From: Membranipora membranacea
Taxonomy: Eukaryota; Bryozoa; Gymnolaemata; Cheilostomatida; Membraniporidae
Assembly (NCBI GenBank): GCA_914767715.1
Contig: OU612070.1
Coordinates: 5,411,501-5,475,500, forward strand
Direction: 5' to 3'
Length of the DNA stretch: 64,000 bases
Part shown: piece after piece, positions 62,201 to 64,000 of the stretch
How positions within the stretch are numbered: the stretch's first letter is position 1
How the letters are laid out: each line of letters begins with the position of its first letter
Translations under genes and position numbers: made by a program
Notes under the pieces: generated by a model
Database searches by the model: none
Told to the model about the DNA's origin: nothing
The model's input: only the letters and a program-made list of their open reading frames with translations

Positions 62201-64000
62201 GGTTCCTGTCTCAAATCAGGAATCACGCCGAGAAGATGAAGCCTACGCTTGCGACACTCTCATAGTCCCTGATTTTCATCGGTCACTTTTTAGCTCCTAC
62301 AGTTTAGCGTCTCCAGACCCTCCCTAAGAGCCCATGTTTTTGGCCCTCTCATAGATTCCTGACTTTTATTCCTCACTTGGTCGCAGGTCTCCAGTCTAAG
62401 CTATCAATTGAACCTCCCCAAAAGTTTGGTGTGTCTGGGATTATAATTAACAACCTATCCATACCGGCTCGTCTGGCTCAGTGTGCAGGTTGGACCTCCC
62501 CAAAATCTTGTTTTAAACTCATGCGCCATAACTGGCATTTTTGAATCACCGCTCATTATATGACAGTTTGAGTGGTTCATAAGTTATTGCATGTCTATTG
62601 TTTCCATCCTCTGACGCGTTATTTTACAGACCTTGGTGGTCAGCCGTTGCGGTCTGCCGAACAAAACAGAGTCCTAGCTGGAGCAGCTACAAGAGCCTCA
62701 CAGGGAGGAGATGTAATTGGTATGTTAATGTTATATCATGTTAGTCAGAATTGTCAGTAGGGTTCCTGTCTCAAATCAGGAATCACAGAGAAGATAAAGC
62801 CTACGTTTGCAACACTCTCATAAAAGGTCCTTTGGCTCAGTGTGCACTGTACAGGTTGGACCTCCCCAAAAAACTGGTTTCAAACTCATGCGCCATAACT
62901 CGCAATTTTGAATCACCGCTCATTATCTGACAGTTTGAGTGGTTCATAAGTTATTGCATGTCTATTGTTTCCATCCTCTGACGCGTTATTTTACAGACCT
63001 TGGTGGTCAGCCGTTGCGGTCTGCCGAACAAAACAGAGTCCTAGCTGGAGCAGCTACAAGAGCCTCACAGGGAGGAGATGTAATTGGTATGTTAATGTTA
63101 TATCATGTTAGTCAGAATTGTCAGTAGGGTTCCTGTCTCAAATCAGGAATCACAGAGAAGATAAAGCCTACGTTTGCAACACTCTCATAAAAGGTCCTTT
63201 GGCTCAGTGTGCACTGTACAGGTTGGACCTCCCCAAAAAACTGGTTTCAAACTCATGCGCCATAACTCGCAATTTTGAATCACCGCTCATTATCTGACAG
63301 TTTGAGTGGTTCATAAGTTATTGCATGTCTATTGTTTCTAACCTCTGACGCGTTATTTTACAGACCTTGGTGGTCAGCCGCTGCGGTCTGCCGAACAAAA
63401 CAGAGTCCTAGCTGGAGCAGCTACAAGAGCCTCACAGGGAGGAGATGTATTTGGTATGTTAATGTTATATTATGTTAGTCAGAATTGTCAGTAGGGTTCC
63501 TGTCTCAAATCAGGAATCACGCCGAGAAGATGAAGCCTACGTTTGCGACACTCTCATAGTCCCTGATTTTCATCGGTCACTTTTTAGCTCCCTCAGTTTA
63601 GCGTCTCCAGACCCTCCCTAAAAGCCCATGTTTTTGGCCCTCTCATAGATTCCTGACTTTTATTCCTCACTTGGTCGCAGGTCTCCAGTCTAAGCTATCA
63701 ATTGAACCTCCCCAAAAGTTTGGTGTGTCTGGGAATATAATTAACAACCTCTCCATACCGGCTCGTTTGGCTCAGTGTGCAGGTTGGACCTCCCCAAAAA
63801 TCTTGTTTTAAACTCATGCGCCATAACTCGCATTTTTGAATCACCGCTCATTATCTGACAGTTTGAGTGGTTCATAAGTTATTGCATGTCTATTGTTTCC
63901 ATCCTCTGACGCGTTATTTTACAGACCTTGGTGGTCAGCCGCTGCGGTCTGCCGAACAAAACAGAGTCCTAGCTGGAGCAGCTACAAGAGCCTCACAGGG
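56290..64000 (+). repeat. Tandem array of ~367-bp and ~560-bp units with 1,855-bp higher-order repeat
   Basis: Spacing between the conserved AG|ACCTTGGTGG sites: 369, 560, 366, 367, 560, 367, 367, 561, 560, 367, 367, 561, 560, 367, 367, 561. The long unit is the short one plus ~194 bp (from CATAGTCCCTGATTTTCATC to about CCATACCGGCTCGT). From 58360 the order long-short-short-long repeats with a period of exactly 1,855 bp: 58360-60214, 60215-62069, 62070-63924, then on past the window. The three copies differ at only a handful of sites. The left edge is more diverged: at 56346 a partial unit is fused by deletion to the later part of a long unit. This gradient is expected of an array homogenised by unequal exchange. 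Confidence 0.95.
56698..64000 (+). CDS. Array of 17 visible 90-nt phase 1-1 exons encoding 30-residue repeats (partial)
   Basis: Exons start at 56698, 57067, 57627, 57993, 58360, 58920, 59287, 59654, 60215, 60775, 61142, 61509, 62070, 62630, 62997, 63364 and 63925 (cut by the window); each is 90 nt. Every copy is open, preceded by TTATTTTACAG (TTATTTTTTCAG in the first) and followed by GTATGTTAATG. Each starts with two bases and ends with one base of a split codon, so joined copies read D-LGGQPLRSAEQN...RASQGGDVF/I-D again and again. Copies 1 and 2 differ most (LGGQMLRSAEQNVV and LGGQLLRSAEQNRV). The repeat is rich in Ala, Gly, Gln and Arg, without Cys or a known motif; its middle (RSAEQNRVLAGAATRAS) looks helical. 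No function can be assigned. The 63-nt exon at 55633 has the same phase and could lead into it, giving ...RPDGN-D-LGGQ. Exon 12 ends in C in place of G. Expression is unproven: a satellite carrying a frozen exon-like segment is the alternative. Confidence 0.65.

Noticed and set aside
57569-63127. Repeated 62-codon frames with non-ATG starts across the array
   Set aside because: They read through the splice acceptor from intron sequence and stop 12 codons after the donor. Only the 90-nt central part has exon features.
56290-64000. CRISPR-like or plain satellite array
   Set aside because: The units are 367-560 bp with no short repeat/spacer pattern, the DNA is eukaryotic, and each unit holds a splice-flanked open 90-mer. 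A plain satellite remains the fallback reading.

Overview
This is a window of animal nuclear DNA. Genes are split by GT...AG introns, the sequence is AT-rich, and it carries LINE, tRNA-derived SINE, PIF/Harbinger and fold-back elements. The gene families (an ANKH-like transporter, a secreted PAN + C-type lectin protein, a Tudor-like protein) and the repeats suit a marine invertebrate. I cannot name the phylum from sequence alone.

Layout. (1) 1-19,000 is mostly repeats: an inverted fragment of the ANKH-like gene at 790-1113, a possible extra ANKH-like first exon at 3695-3738, a Harbinger-type MITE with TAA target duplications at 5252-5939, diverged repeats at 7660-9003, a broken LINE at about 10206-11990, three copies of a ~640-bp repeat (one interrupted by a GC-rich hairpin) at 12184-13890, fold-back elements, and a SINE with a 23-bp target duplication near 17.0 kb. 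(2) 19283-27057 holds a complete ANKH-like gene; 13 core exons join into a 511-residue reading frame, with one optional in-frame exon. (3) 29146-41542 is a degenerate copy of the last six exons of that gene. Its fourth intron-sized gap was invaded by a ~7.2-kb Harbinger element, which was itself invaded by a 2.3-kb inverted-repeat element with a 9-bp target duplication. (4) 43172-44730 is a complete four-exon gene for a secreted PAN-like + C-type lectin protein. (5) 46440-48000 is a fold-back structure with minisatellite ends, followed by several kb of AT-rich DNA without recognisable genes. (6) 52.4-55.7 kb holds the start of a gene with a Cys/His N-terminal exon, a basic exon and a Tudor-like exon, behind a promoter region that occurs twice. 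(7) From about 56.3 kb to the window end there is a tandem array in which every unit carries the same 90-nt, phase 1-1 exon. Seventeen copies are visible, the last cut by the window edge. From 58360 they form a higher-order repeat of exactly 1,855 bp (four exons per unit, three copies).

The strongest candidate for something undescribed is the last item. Because each exon is 30 codons long and symmetric in phase, any number can be included without changing frame. The array could encode a long, length-variable run of 30-residue repeats, possibly as the C-terminal part of the Tudor-like gene. The link between the Tudor exon and the array is not closed: one exon going from phase 0 to phase 1 is missing from my model.
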